The notes under the pieces were generated by a model. That model did no database searches. It worked only from the letters and a program-made list of their open reading frames with translations, and was not told the origin of the DNA. A DNA stretch of 64,000 bases from assembly GCA_003993805.1 (NCBI GenBank), contig RSEF01000001.1:91793245-91857244 (forward strand). The letters run 5' to 3'. Source of the stretch: Himantopus leucocephalus. Taxonomy: Eukaryota > Chordata > Aves > Charadriiformes > Recurvirostridae. The translations under genes were made by a program, and so were the position numbers. Below are positions 50,002-62,036 of the stretch, one piece after another. Every line of letters begins with the position of its first letter. Position 1 is the stretch's first letter.

Positions 50002-50310
50002 AGCATACCATTTGGCTGCCTTTGACTCCGGTTCATACTGAAGTTCCAGCAGCACTCAGAGGTGGTGTGACTTCATTCAGGCCATGATAGTCTACTGTTA
50101 TCCTCCAGTCCCCGTCAGAGTTTCGCACTGGCCTTATAGGGCTGTTAAAGGGTGAGCGAGTTTTGCTGATCACTCCTTGGCTCTCTAGCCGTCGAATCAG
50201 GTTGTGGATGGGAATCAGGGAGTCTCGGTTGGTGCGATACTGTCGTTGATGCACCGTGGCAGTAGCATCAACTACTGGTAGATACACCATAAATTTCCAT
50301 GACAATATTG
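50002..50310 (-). mobile_element. Endogenous retrovirus pol fragment, ERVL-like, broken
   Basis: The minus-strand frame 50305-50033 carries the N-terminal part of a retroviral reverse transcriptase: a Q-Y-R...IPIHNLIRRLESQGVI finger block, SPFNSPIRPV, and the GDWRITVDYHGLNEVTPPLS block that precedes the palm. The frame then shifts within 50055-50033, and related protein sequence (LQYEPESKAAKWYA) continues in another frame until the N run, so a small indel is present. The T-P-P-L-S and A-K-W-Y-A motifs point to the ERVL-type group of birds. No gag, protease, catalytic YXDD, integrase or LTR is seen, and the homology stops at about 50310. It is an inactive scrap or the edge of a larger provirus hidden in the gap. 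Confidence 0.85.
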
Positions 50311-53300
50311 AGGAAGTGTGGAATTATGGTAAGGGGTAAGAAATCAGAGCTGTCTCCTGCTAATAGTCTTCCTCATGTGTCTAGACATTTATTTCATGTT
50401 TCTTGAGCATTACATTGGTAAAATTGGAATAAAAATAACTCTTCTGAAGAATTGTGAGATAGTATTTATTCCTAGGTAAGTGGTTGAAATTCACCTTCTC
50501 GCAGGTGTCCAGGACACAGTTCATTTGTGATTTCTTTGAGGCATTAAAAACTTAAGTAATGCTCTCACAAGGGAATGTTGTTGAACTGAAAGGGAATTGT
50601 GCTGAGATCGTTGAATAAAATGAGTTACAAAATTTTGAATTAATTTGGTCCATAGAAGAAGCTTGAACAGAATTTTGAGCAATTAGTTTGGGTTAAAGTA
50701 AGGATTAGTGTAGGAAACACAAAAGGTTAGCATTTCTTCATTGTTATTGTAACCCATGAATCAGTGTGTTTTGCAAGGTTTTTTTCAGTGAGAGACATGA
50801 AGTTTATTAGTTGAGCTCAGTCTGTAAATTGTCTCTTCCCAGAAATCATCCAGCCATTGGTGCTGGGCCAGATGGTGATTCTCAGTTATTGGTAGTGTTT
50901 TGAACTTCAGGGAGTTGCAGTAATGTTTGTTCTGCTCAGAGGGCTCATGCAACTAAATTTTCAGTATTGGGTGTAAGCCACTGCATCTGTTCTGAAGGTG
51001 AGGTTATCTGTTGCAGATTCTTCAATCAAAACCTGGCAGTTGCAGGCAACTATGACATTTAGGATACTCATTCTGCTTAACTTAGAAACAAATGTGTGCC
51101 TTCTCAGGCATGTGCACCCAAGCTGCTGAAATGAATATCCACTTTAAGGCTGTGGATATAACCCAATGATCACTTTAAATTGATCTGTTGACTTCGGTGA
51201 ACAGCAAATAGAGACCAGAAGATAGAAACTAAAGTTCAGAGTCATTCAGCTCTAAGACTGAGCACAGATGTCTATATAAAGGCAAAGGCTAGAATTGCAG
51301 TGTCTCCCTAGTATAAACCTGAATTTCAGAGTGACTATAAACATTAAAAAAGTCAGAGAAAAGAACCATAAAGTCCTCATAGAGCTGAACCAACTCATCC
51401 ACTGAAATAAGGCCTGAATGTTTGCATTTGAATGTAATAGATTCTTAATGTCACACTTCATCATAATGTCTTTGAACTTTTGATTCTTTTATGCAACCAG
51501 ACCTCAAAAATCATCTGAGATTTCCCCCTTACTAAATCAAATGTCAGCTTCGAACTGCTATGCTGTACATATTAGACTGTACTGCATACATGGTTTGGTT
51601 AATTTTGCTGTTATTTATAGCTGGTATATTTGACTCAAGCTGCAATATAAAAAAAACAGGTAGGGTGGCAGCAGAGATACACCCATCTAGACAAATCCCC
51701 AGCTGTAGCTTGGAATACAATTGCTTCAGTGTCCCAATGACCTAAAAGTATTTAGTAAGGATTTTAGTCAGATCATCCCCAGCTGAATTCAGGAGTTTTA
51801 TCATTAACACCAAGGAGTGGAGAATCCGAATCTCTCTTTGGCAGAAATAACTCCAAAATTCCCAACAGCTATTGTCTACCCTGCTGTTTATTAAGGACAC
51901 GTGCCTTTGCTTGCTGCCCCTAACTGATTTTGTGTATGACTAATAGCAGCTTCAGCATTTTAGAAAAAAAAAATGCTGTGGATGATAACAAGAAAGTGTG
52001 TAGGTCTATTAGGAAGGAAAATCCTGGAGGTAAAGCTTTACGACACTAGCCCTTGCCTAATTTGCAGTAACTCATTTTGTATGTAGTGTTTCATATTGGT
52101 GAAGCCAAGGACTAGAGTTGTTTGTTATTTACATCAACCCATATGGGGGATGGTAGTATCCAAGAGGGCAGAAAATAGGTCTGTTGATCAGAACAGTAAA
52201 TTAGGGGAAGACGGAAAGACAGAGAAGAATAACTGGATTCCATAGACATGCATAAACATTTCATGTTGTTTGCTACTTGTTACTTGGCTTCCCCATAAAC
52301 TCTGCTCCAGAAGTCTTTAAACTGATAATAAAGCTTTCGTCCTCATCCCAGTCCCTGGATTATTTATCCCTCTTTGGTTAATCAGACCTTCTGTTTGTCT
52401 GACCTCTGTTACGGTAACAAAAGAAAAGCTGTTTGGTTCAGAGTGCTCAAACTGCCAAGAAGGCAAAACTATTCTGCATGCAGCTGTGCAAGCATTTGTT
52501 TTTGACATAGTTGAAAAGGGACCCTATATGTGGGTAGGTACATTTGTCTTTTTTCTTATACCATACTGGATTTAGCTCTTCAACTAATGCCCTGAAGGAC
52601 CATTGGCCTCCATGCACCAATTCAGACACCATCATAAAGTGGTCTTCCTGAGATGTAGCTTCTCGTCTTGATTGGGGATTTTACAAAATCCTGATTTATT
52701 TCATGGTATATTTTATCCAGTTTGTTCCAGATACAATAAAATAAGTAAAAAAGCTGACAGTTTTATTTATGCCACCATATTAACCATTTATCAAGATGAT
52801 ATACAAGGATGGTAGTGTATTTCAATATTCAGTTTCTTTAAAAGATTAGTTGCTCTAAATAGAAATATATTGAATAAATAAATATTTAAAATTACAGAAG
52901 TATATTAAATAGATTTTACTCTTCGGTTTCTAAATATACAGTTTTTATAACAGTTTCTCTAAATATCTTACTCTATCAAGAATAGTTTCTGGTTTGATTT
53001 GATTTTCAACAGTGTACAGTTTTGCTAATTCAAAATTATAACAACAGATCTCACTGAAGATTCCTGAATTTTGCAGATTATCAGATTATACCCAACTTTG
53101 ACAATCCACATGAGCATAATTTTATCTTTAAACATACAAATAACCTCATTGCCTTAAAAGTAAAGCAAGTGCTCCAGTTTTGACTTCAAAAGCATATATG
53201 ATTAGAGGTAGCAATGAACATGCATTATAAGATATATACATTTTGATATGCATAGAATTTTGTTTAATTCTCTTCTACTATGTCTTATTTTTGCATTATT

Positions 53301-53629
53301 TCTGCTTTCTTGAATTTTTCTGTCTGTTTCCAGATATCTTTGTCAACTTTAAAATTATTAAGATCTTAAATGAACTTATTGTTCAAATGTTGTATCAGAG
53401 TAAGGAGAAATGTTGCCAAATGCTTCTGAAAAGGGAAGATAAATTCACATGCACACCCACTGGCCTCAGTGCAATCAGGTTTTCATCCATCATAATTTCC
53501 ACAAACACAAATGCAGACCAGCTGTATGAAATAAAAAAATACAATATGGCTTTTTTTTGGTAAAATTTAGTTTTCATATAGCTCTTTCTATAGTACAACA
53601 CAGAACTCAGGTTGCAAAGAAGAACAGTA
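50311..53629. other. AT-rich non-coding stretch
   Basis: No gene or young repeat recognised. It includes AT-rich DNA at 52720-53000. The 106-codon + frame at 53243-53563 has no recognisable domain. Confidence 0.5.
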
Positions 53630-53730
53630 TCACTGTGTCTATTTTACACTTGAGAAAAACACAGCCTACAGAGTGGAAGTGATAAACCCAAAGTCACTCA
53701 TAAGACCAGTAGCCTCCTCAGCTCTTACCT
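53630..53730 (+). mobile_element. MIR-like ancient SINE relic
   Basis: TGTCTATTTTACACTTGAGAA is followed by ACACAGCCTACAGAGTGGAAGTGATA, CCCAAAGTCACTCATAAGAC and CAGTAGC. This is the same order of blocks ('attttacagatgagaaac', 'acagagaggt-aagtga', 'cccaaggtcac', 'agtggc') as MIR/CORE SINEs. It is the clearest of the three relics in the window. Confidence 0.6.
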
Positions 53731-54347
53731 GATGAAGCATCTAATGGATTAGATCACTCTGACGAGAAACGGGAAGGTGAAGTCATTTTGTAGGTATCCT
53801 TTACCTCTCCCCCACCCCCCAGAAAATATTGGCCTTTATTTATATCAACATGCTTTTGCCTTATTGTTAAAAAACTTCTGAGAAAAAGTGTAAGCTATTG
53901 AGTAAATAAACCTAGCTGAGACCCAAGGTGTCCTAAATGCCATTAACAGCTCTTTCTGTGGTTTGGTCATTAAGTGAAATCAGTCGATTTGCAGCTACCA
54001 GCAAGTAATTTTAACATGACATACATACTCTGTATTTGCTTGGGTTTCACCTATGCACAGATTTGAAGATCCTATATAATTGTCACTTTTTTTGGTCTTA
54101 GCTGAATGTATCTATTGTAGCCTAATTTAGAACTATCCTCATGGAGGATAGACAGATGGGCCAAAGAAACTTCTAGATGCAACTCTATAATTCAGATGTG
54201 AAATTTGAGTGCAACACATTGGTCCAGATGTGATCACTAGTTTAGAAAGTGCCTAAACCATTGAATACGAGCAGTAGAAAAGTATGTACTGGGAAAGATC
54301 ACTTTATACCTGGTGGGTTTCTTATATTCTCCTGTCTACCTACTATT
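53731..54347. other. Non-coding stretch
   Basis: Nothing recognised. Confidence 0.5.
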
Positions 54348-54400
54348 GCAGATAAGGTGCTGAACTAGACAGACCTTTGGATTGAACGCACAGAGATTTT
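54348..54400 (+). mobile_element. Ancient reptile-type CR1 3' end
   Basis: GATAAGGTGCTGAACTAGAC and AGACCTTTGGATTGAACGC follow the 3' end of the CR1 families common in turtles and crocodilians ('gatactgggctagatggacctttggtctgaccca'). This is a different and older tail than the GGTTGGAAGGGACC type seen left of the gap. Short and diverged. Confidence 0.5.
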
Positions 54401-57161
54401 ATGAATATTTGAGAAGTAGGTGCATGCCAATGTTCAAAAAGAATTTAAACACCTATAACAAAAAACATCATTATATTTAGACTTTGCGCTGTCTTTCTAC
54501 AGTTCATCCACATTTTAGATCCTTTCAATAACACAGCTTCCTAGAGATAGCTGTGTTCTAGATCTGAGTGTTTATAAAATTTCATTTCTTTGCAAGAAAA
54601 GACATTTTCCAGTAAAAAATAATAATGAAGGTCATTAGTTGATTCTTTTTTTTTACTAAAAAACTACAACAAAGAAGGTTGTGCTTTGTAGGTATTTCTT
54701 CTATTTTTTTTTTCCATTTAGAAAATCACCAAAATTTTGAGGTGTGAAAATGTATTTGTACCAAAGCAAAATTATAGCTAGTGAATGTATTCACTTATAC
54801 AATGTAAAGGCAAATAACTGCAAAGTCATACATTGATATCAGAGAAATTCCAACCCCAATAATGTCAAAGAAAGGTTTGCCACTCATTTCAGTGGAGTCA
54901 CAATTTCACCCATTATAATGTCTTTTCAAAGATACTTAATTACTCCTACTCAAGAACATTGTGGAAGTAACAATTTAATGAAACACCTCTTAATCTCAAT
55001 GGAGAAGCTCCCATTGATTTCTGTGGATCATGGTTCCTGTCCTTCAAAAGCATTATGGAAGTGTCTCTCAAAGGAAAAGGTCCCAAGCCCAATCATGCAC
55101 GCCATATAAAACTGAAATAAAATCTGTACTGAAGGACATTCTACAGATGAAAAAAATTTTCCCAGGAAATGGACAGAGATTTATCACTCTGTGCTTAGGT
55201 GAGTGCTGCAGCATACTTATATCCTCTGAATTAGGAACAGACAGAAATGCATAAAGCACATTTTACAGTGAGTTGGACTTGGACAGATACTAGCATTAAA
55301 ATAATGTTTAGGTTTATGGAAGTAATGACCTGTTACTTGAATGTTATAGAACAGGCTTAACATCCAGATCTTTTTTGCTTACTTAATTTTGATTGCCTCC
55401 TTTTATTTTCCACTTATAAATACTTGCCATTGAGCGGAAGACACTGCTGACTAAAACACTGATGACAGATGAGTCATTCTGTCACCTCTATATCACTGCA
55501 AGTACCTTCAGAAAAGACCTGATTCTCCGCTTTTCTGGTAACTGAGCTGACTCATTTCTGAACCAGCATAGCACAGTGTCATCACACTGCTGGGATATGG
55601 AGTACTTCAATACCATCTTCTTAACTGAGCCCCTAAAAGTCCTCCCAAATCCTTTTTTAGCATATGTGAGGAAACAGTTCCAGTTGTTATAACCTAAAGC
55701 TGTGTGTTGCTTTGTGTTTTAGGTAGTCACAAGCTTATCAGGGTCCTGAAAAATTTCCTCTGCTGTTTCCCAGTCAGCTCCCAAATCCTTATCTTCAGGG
55801 AACTGTGTTATGATGCCACTGCACCACCAAGACAAAATTTCAGTGTTACAATTACTGCAGGGATTGGGAAAACATAAATCCCAGTCCTATGATGGAGCAG
55901 ATGAAGTACAACTCCTAACCCTGGGGCAAAATTGTTTTTGTTAAGGAGATCTGATTGTGAGAAAACTTTCTAGAGTAATTAGGAAAATTCAGAAATGGGT
56001 AAATATATCCACGTCTCTTATGGCCTGAATAAGAAGATCTCTTCGGCTTTAAGGATTTTTTTCATAGTTCAAAGAACTGTTTTTACTCATCAGTCCCATC
56101 CCAATATTTTGTGTTCTCAATTAACCTCCAGAAATCCTTAGAAGAATTTTGCCTCTAATATGAGGGAAGTTTTTGAGATTCCTATAAGTCCACTCTGTGG
56201 TGTTTGTTGGCTTGTTTGGGGGCTGGGTGGAGTTTTTAGGGTTCATTTTAGTTTACCTGCTGCTGTTTTTTGCATGGAAAGGTCTAGGGTCACCAAATAT
56301 GGCTTCTGTCACCCATCAAGCTAAGGTGATACATAGCACCATAAACCCCTGAGACAGCTAGGATAAATGACAAGAGCATCAAGGACAGAAAGTGCATTAT
56401 GAAATACATGAAAGTAAGTTTACCCCAGAAGGTGAAAGACAAAGACTCAGCCTTTTCTAGGGGATTAAGTATTCTGAAGCTCATTCCTGGGTCATGAGCC
56501 ATTCCCTTCCAGCTGTAGGAAAAAAACCATCGTGAACTTTTTCCATGTTGCTAGTATTGATAGCTTTAACATTTCTTACTTTACACTGAGGGTACAAACC
56601 TGAATAGGCTAACGTAGATTTTCTCTGTGAAAATACAACCAGCCCTCTAGAACTTTTGTATGTGTTTTGTAGCTTTCTGACCTTTTCAGCGTCACACTAA
56701 TGCTATAATAAATCACCTCTTTTAGTGCCTGAAGTGCTACCTTTGACCCCCAAACATGTCTTGCAACTGTGCTTGCTGTCAATATATCATCATAATGTAG
56801 CGTGTACATGTGTCAAGCAATATGAATGCACTTTTGGGAGATGTAAACTTCCAGTTGGGTTTGTACTGTGAGAGGGGGAAGAGAATGAGAGGATATCTAG
56901 CTATTTTACTTTATCATCCTTATACTTTGTAGTCTTTTCATCTCTACTGTACTAGTAACTCATATTTGTTGTGTAAGGTGTTTGATCTCATGCTTCTACT
57001 TTTATCCAGATAACTTCATGTTGAAGGGATTGGTTAAGTCTGTTCTTAAAGATTTCCTGGGTTTACTAATTTGATTTTAGATGAACAGTTAAGGAATGCA
57101 TTCACAGCCAGATCTTATGCAACAATACTGTAAATCTCAGAGCTCTCTGTCTATATTGCTG
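54401..57161. other. Non-coding stretch with possible ancient repeat
   Basis: No gene recognised. The part 54875-55030 has phrases (ATTTCAGTGGAGTCACAATTT; CTCCCATTGATTTCTGTGG) recalling widely dispersed old amniote repeats, too weak to classify. Confidence 0.45.
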
Positions 57162-57262
57162 TTGTCATGGGTTTTTTTTCAGGTGTGGAAACTGAAGCAA
57201 AAAAGATGTTGGTGATAATCAAAGGATAAAAAGCTGATAGCAGAGCCAAAAGCTAGAAACAC
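57162..57262 (+). mobile_element. MIR-like ancient SINE relic
   Basis: TTTTTTTTCAGGTGTGGAAAC, TGAAGCAAAAAAGATGTTGG, TGATAATCAAAGGATAAAAAG and CTGATAGCAGAGCCAAAAGC correspond in order to the MIR 'cattttacaggtggggaaactgaggc', 'cccaaggtcacacagc' and 'ggcagagcc' blocks. Same family as the relics at 6.5 and 53.6 kb. Confidence 0.55.
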
Positions 57263-58375
57263 CTCTCCCCAGATTCACATGATCACATAAGCCTGCTTCA
57301 GTAGTCTTACAGTGGTTAAGTCTTTGTAAAGTAGAAGTAACAGAAAGCCTAGGGCCAGTACTGTCCTCTGAGATAGCTCATTATTTCCTATTGTTTTGTT
57401 TCCAAAGTACATGTTGTTTTATAGCTCTAGAAGCTCTCTTCTTCCCAGTCAACTCAGCCTCTGAAGCATCTAGCTGTTTAGTTACTATATTCCTTTCCAT
57501 GTTAAAGCCAATGTTTAGAACTGTAAGATGTCTATTCCAGGGTGTTTAAAATTTGCAGGGGTCAGATCCTAACAGCTGGATGTTTAGGGTCTGTCAGGTG
57601 TCTTGCCTCTGAACAATATTGAGAATCCTCTGTGAAACACATACATCAGCTGTCACCAGGAAGAGTCTGGTGTCTCACAGAGGAATTAGAAAGGCAGCAC
57701 TCCTGGCTGGGAGCCATCTAAAGTCAGCACACAAAGCCTTTAGAGTCTGCCAGTGCAAACTGATAGCTTTTCTCTTGCGTGCATTTATGATATTGCAGCT
57801 TAAATGCATATTTTAATACTATAAAAGTATTGAATAAGAGTGATAAATCTAGGAGTTGATTTACAATGGAAAAAGATTGCCCCAGAGCTTGAGTCTCATT
57901 TCAACAATTTCTTTTCAATATTGTTACTTTCATTTTCCCTGCATAGCCATGTTCTAAGTGGTGCTGGTAGCAAAACAGAACTACTTCTTCCCCATCCGGA
58001 AGACCTTGATATCCTCAATTCCAGGCTTTCTCAACTGTTTGATTTGCTTTCTGGGTAACAGTTCATAATTATCAGGCTTTTTGATTTGTGTGTGTGCATG
58101 TGTATATGCAGAGGGAGTAAACAACTGAAGAGCCTCACCAACAGAAGAGCCTCATCCTTCCCTAATCTTACAGAAATTCTTCTAATACCATAGAAAAGAC
58201 ATTAAGAACTCATGTTGGTATAAATGTCAGATTTGAATTCATTGTGAAGTGTTGCCTAATTAGCTGTGAGAGAAACATCTCTGAGATCTGACAAGGAAAA
58301 TATGTTCAGTTCAAAGTTATGTCTGTAGTGAAGAACACTTTTAAACTCATATACTGCATATTATGTGATATTTAT

Positions 58376-58411
58376 CTCCCCTGAGATAAATAACTCCCCT
58401 GAGATAAATAT
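58376..58411 (+). repeat. Two-copy 18-bp tandem repeat with hairpin
   Basis: CTCCCCTGAGATAAATAA is followed by CTCCCCTGAGATAAATAT. Just upstream, TTTATCTC pairs perfectly with the GAGATAAA of the first copy across CCCT. Confidence 0.88.
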
Positions 58412-59214
58412 AAATTTAAATATATGAGTAGGAAATAAATTGCTGATGACAGCATTCTGGGAATAATCAAATGTATTTGATTAATTCAGATTTTTTGGGG
58501 GATTTTAGCAATGTCCTGGTGTCAGTTTTCTGGCTTTAGATCTATCTTCAGAAATACTTCCTTCTTTCTTAGTCTATTTCCTTTAAATATGATTTGAATA
58601 CCATTGTTATCACTGGAAAAATTGTGTTGGACGTTAAAAGAATGGATCAGAGAATTTGTGAGCAAAAGAAAATATTTTAAATTTTGTTTACCTTTTGCAT
58701 TGAAAAAGAAAGCCAGTCTATTAAGCTACCCTAGTAAATTGAAATTTGAAAAAGATCATGAAAGTAATGAAAAATTATCTATAAATCATATAATTTATAG
58801 TAGAAGTGTAAATATAGGTAATATGCTATAAAATATTTAACAGTAAAATTAATAAATCAATGTTGTACTTTGAATAATTTTGATACCATCAATCTAAAGC
58901 AGTAAATTTGCCATTATTTGGTTTTGTTTCCTCTCCTGAATTTCATCCAAGTCATTTTTCTCTCCATAAAGTATTTTCATTTCAATGAAAGTTCATTCAG
59001 GAACAGGAAACAAGTTCATTGTTCCAATCATCAACACCTTTAAGAAACAGATCTGAATTTGAGAGAGATGCAGGTTATTGTTCAGATCAGCAAGGACAGA
59101 TAAACACTTAAACCACGTAAAGTTAAAGGGAATTGGGTGCCAACAATATCTGCGAATCTGGATGTTATCCTCTACAAGACTTTAACTGATATAGTGAGAA
59201 ACCTTAGCACTGGT

Positions 59215-59241
59215 AAGAAAAAGAAAAAAGAAAAAAAAAAA
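59215..59241. repeat. A-rich purine tract
   Basis: A runs separated by single G. Confidence 0.85.
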
Positions 59242-61934
59242 GCTGGGCTGTGTTTTAACCCTGAATGAGACTTCTGTGAGGGGTTAAATGGAAGACTTGT
59301 ATCTTCCTCTTTGATGTGTCATCAATTTTCCCGACCATAGGTTTGAAGTACAGAAAAGTTGGTATCACATTACAGAACAGCAACTATTCTCCCACTCGCA
59401 AGAAAATACAGTTGCTGTCAATGCCAATTCATCACTGCTTGACGTATGGTATATAATTTCACATGGAAGGTATCACAGGAGCTAACCACTAGTTTATGTT
59501 AGGAAACGTGCAAACAATGTCAATTTACTACTACCTGAAACAGCAGTAAACCAAGTCAGAGCATATCAAGTTATCATTACATGGAAACATGTCAGCAGTT
59601 ACAAAGAGGAAGAGAAATGTGGTTGCTGAGAGGTTTCTTTCCATGGAATGAAATCACTTTATTCTTCCCTGAAAGTCTTTTTCACAGTAAGCTAATCATA
59701 CTTGAGACTGGTAGCTGCAAGCCATGGCCCGCTTGTATAAAGAACTACCCTATATTTTTCTTGTTTACTGTACCTCCTTTGTAAAATTAGGAGATTTAAT
59801 TGAAACATCTATTTGTAATGGTTCAAGATCGGCTCTATTGTTCTCTGCAATAAGATGTGTAAATTGAGTGTTTCTAGCTTTATTCAATGTATTCAGTTTT
59901 AAAAATCACATTATACTGGAGTCTGGTTTAAAACCTTTTTATGTCATTACATTTTGGATTGCTCAGTGATGGAAGGCTTAAGTTACTGTTGGATTTTCTA
60001 CCTGAAGTACAGTAGAAGACACATTAAATTTTCTCACCAATTTTAACTTGATGGAAGAAACACAGTGGGAAAATGTGCTAATAGCAGCATTTACCAGAAG
60101 TGATTTCTGTTTATTAATGCATCTTGTCAAGTCGCATAAGCTAAGCAGGGTAGGGAATGTTCAGTATTTTTGTGGGAGGCCTTTCTGGTAGGGGTCAGGG
60201 ATATACTACGGAGGAAATGGTGCATAAATGGTAGCAATCTACCTTGTCATCATCATTAATTTGTATCACATTATGATGATGTCTCTTATATGGGGAATAA
60301 ATACAGCTCTCATGCGCTTCCCTGTTTCCTTAAACACTGAACAGAATTTTTAACATTAATTTTACAATGCAGTGCATTCTCACTTCCTATATTGCACCAG
60401 GAACTGAGTATGGATGTAGATATTAATGTTAGAAGTTTTTAGTACAACCAACTAGAATGTGCTGATTCAGAAGACGTGGAACTTTTCTGCAGAGAGCACT
60501 TTTGCTGAAGGTTTCCTGAAATTTTCTCAAGTCCAGGATGAAATTTTGCTCAATTTCTCTTTTTGTCCTTCAGTCCCTGCTGGAAAGCTGTAACCAGTAC
60601 CTAGTACGTGTCTCTGTTCCACTGATCACACTTTGAAGAGAAATAGTGAGAACTCATGTCTTTACATCTAATGCTTGTGAGAAAGCAGCTAGAGACATAC
60701 TCTGAGATTAGTGATTTCTATTTATTTGTTCAAGGTGGGTCCCAAAACAAAACAAAGATTTTTTTCTGTCTTTTCTTTCCGAGGGAGTGATTCTCCTCAT
60801 CTGCTTCCTAATTCTTTGCTTTTACACTAGAGACACATATTACCACAACGTATAAATTTCTGAATCAAGTCCTTTGTTTCCTTCTGATGCAAGAGGAGAA
60901 ATTATAAAACTGTGAATATTCTTCAAAGAAAGCTGTTTTCTGCCTTGCTCTGTCACCACCAACTCCAACATATTTTGGCTATAGTCTGCTCTTACTTTAC
61001 AATGATAGAGGGTACAAAGCTATATGAACAAGCCTTTCTTTTGTTCTGCAGTCCAAACAACAAAACTAGCTCTCCTATTTCAATCACTATAACTTAATTT
61101 TTTACTTCGGTTCGTTTTCCTCTTGAGACTTATTTTAACGTTTCCCTGGTAGGTTTGTGTGTTAAGCTTTGTTAAAAGGAAATGAGGGATCTAGCTGGGA
61201 CCCTCTGGAGGGAGAGAAAGACCATGACTTTCCTGGCTAGAAAGTGTGGATTCCCAGAGAGGAAATGGGATGCAAGATAGTGAGAGTCAGAACTGACAGG
61301 AGCAAATAGGAGATGGACAGGCCTGGGAGGAGATGGAAATAATTTTTCAGGGGACCACAGAAGCCTGGGCAGTGCTTTCTGCAACTCAGTCTTTAACCAA
61401 GACCAAGTCAACACAAGTTAACAGAAGGATCCATCTGTGATAATTCAACAGACAAGAAGTATGCTGTTTCTCTTCTGGCTGTCCTAGTAACTTGAGTTTT
61501 CTCTGTTTGAAATTTACGTGTTCTGGGTTTTTGTGTTTGATTTTCATTCTAATAAGACAGTTTTAATTTAAAAGATGTGGCTTTTAAGACTCTGCCGTTC
61601 TGCTGCTTACCACTCTGCTGTGGAATTCAGCTTCATTAGGTGAACAAAACACCTATGATTTTAGCAAAAAACAGTGTAAAAATCAATGTTGTATCAGCAA
61701 CCTAGCATATGCAATAGATTGTTGTACAGCAAGCTTCTGTGTTTTTCTAGTACACCCAAATGAATTTAACAGAGAAATAAAATTTAGCTTGCCTTCATTT
61801 CACAGCCAACACTCAATAAATAATACATCATAATACTTAAAAAATTAATAATTGCAGCTCACAGACTTTGCAGCATTCCTTCTTGAAATGGTGTGGTAAT
61901 GCCCTTATCCTATTTCTTACAGGGTATAACAATG

Positions 61935-62036
61935 TAAAAATGGCTGTACTGGGTCAGAATAAAGGTGCCTTTAGTCTGTTATCCTATCAGTGAATCTAGC
62001 CTGTAGTAGTTGCTTTGGGAAGAATATATGAACAAA
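61935..62036 (-). mobile_element. Ancient reptile-type CR1 3' end
   Basis: The + strand reads TGGCTGTACTGGGTCAGAAT, AAAGGTGCCTTTAGTCTGTT, ATCCTATC, then CTTTGGGAAGAATATATGAAC. This parallels 'actgggtcagaccaaaggtccatctagcccagtatcctgtc...cagagggaatgaacag', the reverse complement of turtle/crocodile-type CR1 3' ends. About 100 bases, clearly ordered. Confidence 0.65.

Larger units (their letters stand above)
57263..61934. other. AT-rich non-coding stretch
   Basis: No gene or young repeat. It contains a GT-rich patch at 58087-58110, two small tandem duplications at 58127-58154 and 58376-58411, and an A-rich tract at 59215-59241. Confidence 0.5.
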
